NCBI GenBank assembly: GCA_027080755.1
Contig: JALWQC010000190.1
Coordinates: 1-6,793, forward strand
Direction of reading: 5' to 3'
From: Paracoccaceae bacterium
GTDB lineage: Bacteria; Pseudomonadota; Alphaproteobacteria; Rhodobacterales; Rhodobacteraceae
Length of the DNA stretch: 6,793 nucleotides
Shown: positions 6,283-6,793 of the stretch, in pieces
Numbering within the stretch: the first letter of the stretch is position 1
Layout of the letters: the number at the start of each line of letters is the position of its first letter
Made by a program: the position numbers and the translations under genes
Notes under the pieces: generated by a model
What the model saw: only the letters and a program-made list of their open reading frames with translations
Databases searched by the model: none
Told to the model about the DNA's origin: nothing

Positions 6283-6793
6283 ATGCCCGATTTTCTGCAA
6301 TATCCCGACCGCGAAATCCTGATGGAAAACCTGGCCGAGGACGTAGCCGCCTATCTGGAAACCGCGCTGGAAAACAAGCCGCATGCCACCCTCGCCGTGC
6401 CGGGCGGCACCACCCCCGCGCCGTTTCTGACCCTGCTGTCGCAGGCCGATATCGACTGGCCGCGTGTGCGCGTGCTGCTGACGGATGAACGGTTCGTGCC
6501 CGAAAGCTCGGAGCGCTCCAACACCCGCCTGTTACGCGAAACCCTGCTGCAAAACCGCGCCGCAAGCGCCACGCTGATCCCCATGTACGCCCCCGCCGAG
6601 CGCCCCGAGGATGTGCTAGACACCCTCGCTAAAGGGGTGAAATCCGCCCTGCCGCTGGATGTCTGCGTGCTGGGCATGGGGGCGGATATGCACACCGCCA
6701 GCCTGTTCCCGGGCGCCGACAACCTGCAACAGGCGCTGGATCCCTCCGGCAAGGCCGTGCTGCTGCCCATGCGCGCCCCCGACGCACCGGAAC
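6283..6793 (+). CDS. pgl: 6-phosphogluconolactonase, N-terminal part (cut by window end)
   Basis: The enzyme hydrolyses 6-phosphogluconolactone to 6-phosphogluconate, the second step of the oxidative pentose phosphate and Entner-Doudoroff routes, in the cytoplasm. The frame is open from ATG 6283 to the window end (170 full codons), roughly three quarters of a typical protein of this family. Supporting motifs are LAVPGGTTPAPF near 37-48, LLTDERFVPESSERSN at 65-80 and LGMGADMHTASLFPGAD at 130-146. The last corresponds to the GMGEDGHTASLFPG signature of the NagB-related lactonase family, with Ala and Met in place of the Glu and second Gly. The start is supported by AAGGA at 6272-6276, which overlaps the mutT stop codon, leaving only 9 bases between the genes. 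It therefore appears to be the fourth gene of the rightward operon. The substrate assignment is good but rests on the N-terminal part only. Confidence 0.88.
   Translation, partial: MPDFLQYPDREILMENLAEDVAAYLETALENKPHATLAVPGGTTPAPFLTLLSQADIDWPRVRVLLTDERFVPESSERSNTRLLRETLLQNRAASATLIPMYAPAERPEDVLDTLAKGVKSALPLDVCVLGMGADMHTASLFPGADNLQQALDPSGKAVLLPMRAPDAPE

Overview
The window looks like a chromosomal segment of an alphaproteobacterium, most likely a Rhodobacterales (roseobacter/Rhodobacter-type) member. The basis is the GC-rich coding sequence, the close resemblance of SecA to my recollection of Rhodobacterales SecA, and the arrangement of secA divergent from a parvulin-type peptidyl-prolyl isomerase followed by argJ and a mutT-like Nudix gene. 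No tRNA, rRNA, CRISPR array, insertion sequence or phage gene is visible. This is a housekeeping region rather than an accessory island.

Left part, minus strand. Positions 1-531 hold the N-terminal part of an unnamed gene that continues past the left edge. It encodes a membrane-anchored or exported protein with a cadherin/Ig-like (tandem-95 type) domain. After a 275-base spacer containing several inverted repeats, including a perfect 12-bp one, comes secA (807-3515, minus), the ATPase of the Sec preprotein translocase.

Middle. A 250-base divergent intergenic region (3516-3765) separates secA from the rightward genes. It carries a good sigma70-type promoter facing secA (TTGACA, 17-base spacer, TACATC), which predicts a leader of about 150 nt containing a possible 25-codon upstream ORF.

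Right part, plus strand. Four tightly packed genes form an apparent operon: an exported parvulin peptidyl-prolyl isomerase (3766-4620), argJ (4631-5878), a MutT/Nudix hydrolase overlapping argJ by 4 bases (5875-6273), and the start of a 6-phosphogluconolactonase gene (6283 onward, cut by the right edge). SecA exports unfolded proteins and the isomerase probably assists their folding in the periplasm, so the two divergent genes are functionally related. ArgJ (arginine biosynthesis), MutT (nucleotide clean-up) and 6-phosphogluconolactonase (pentose phosphate/Entner-Doudoroff route) appear linked mainly by position.

I found no new multi-gene system. The most notable observation is that this otherwise complete SecA reads GEGKP instead of GEGKT in its Walker A motif. 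That change sits in a cluster of substitutions at positions I recall as highly conserved.
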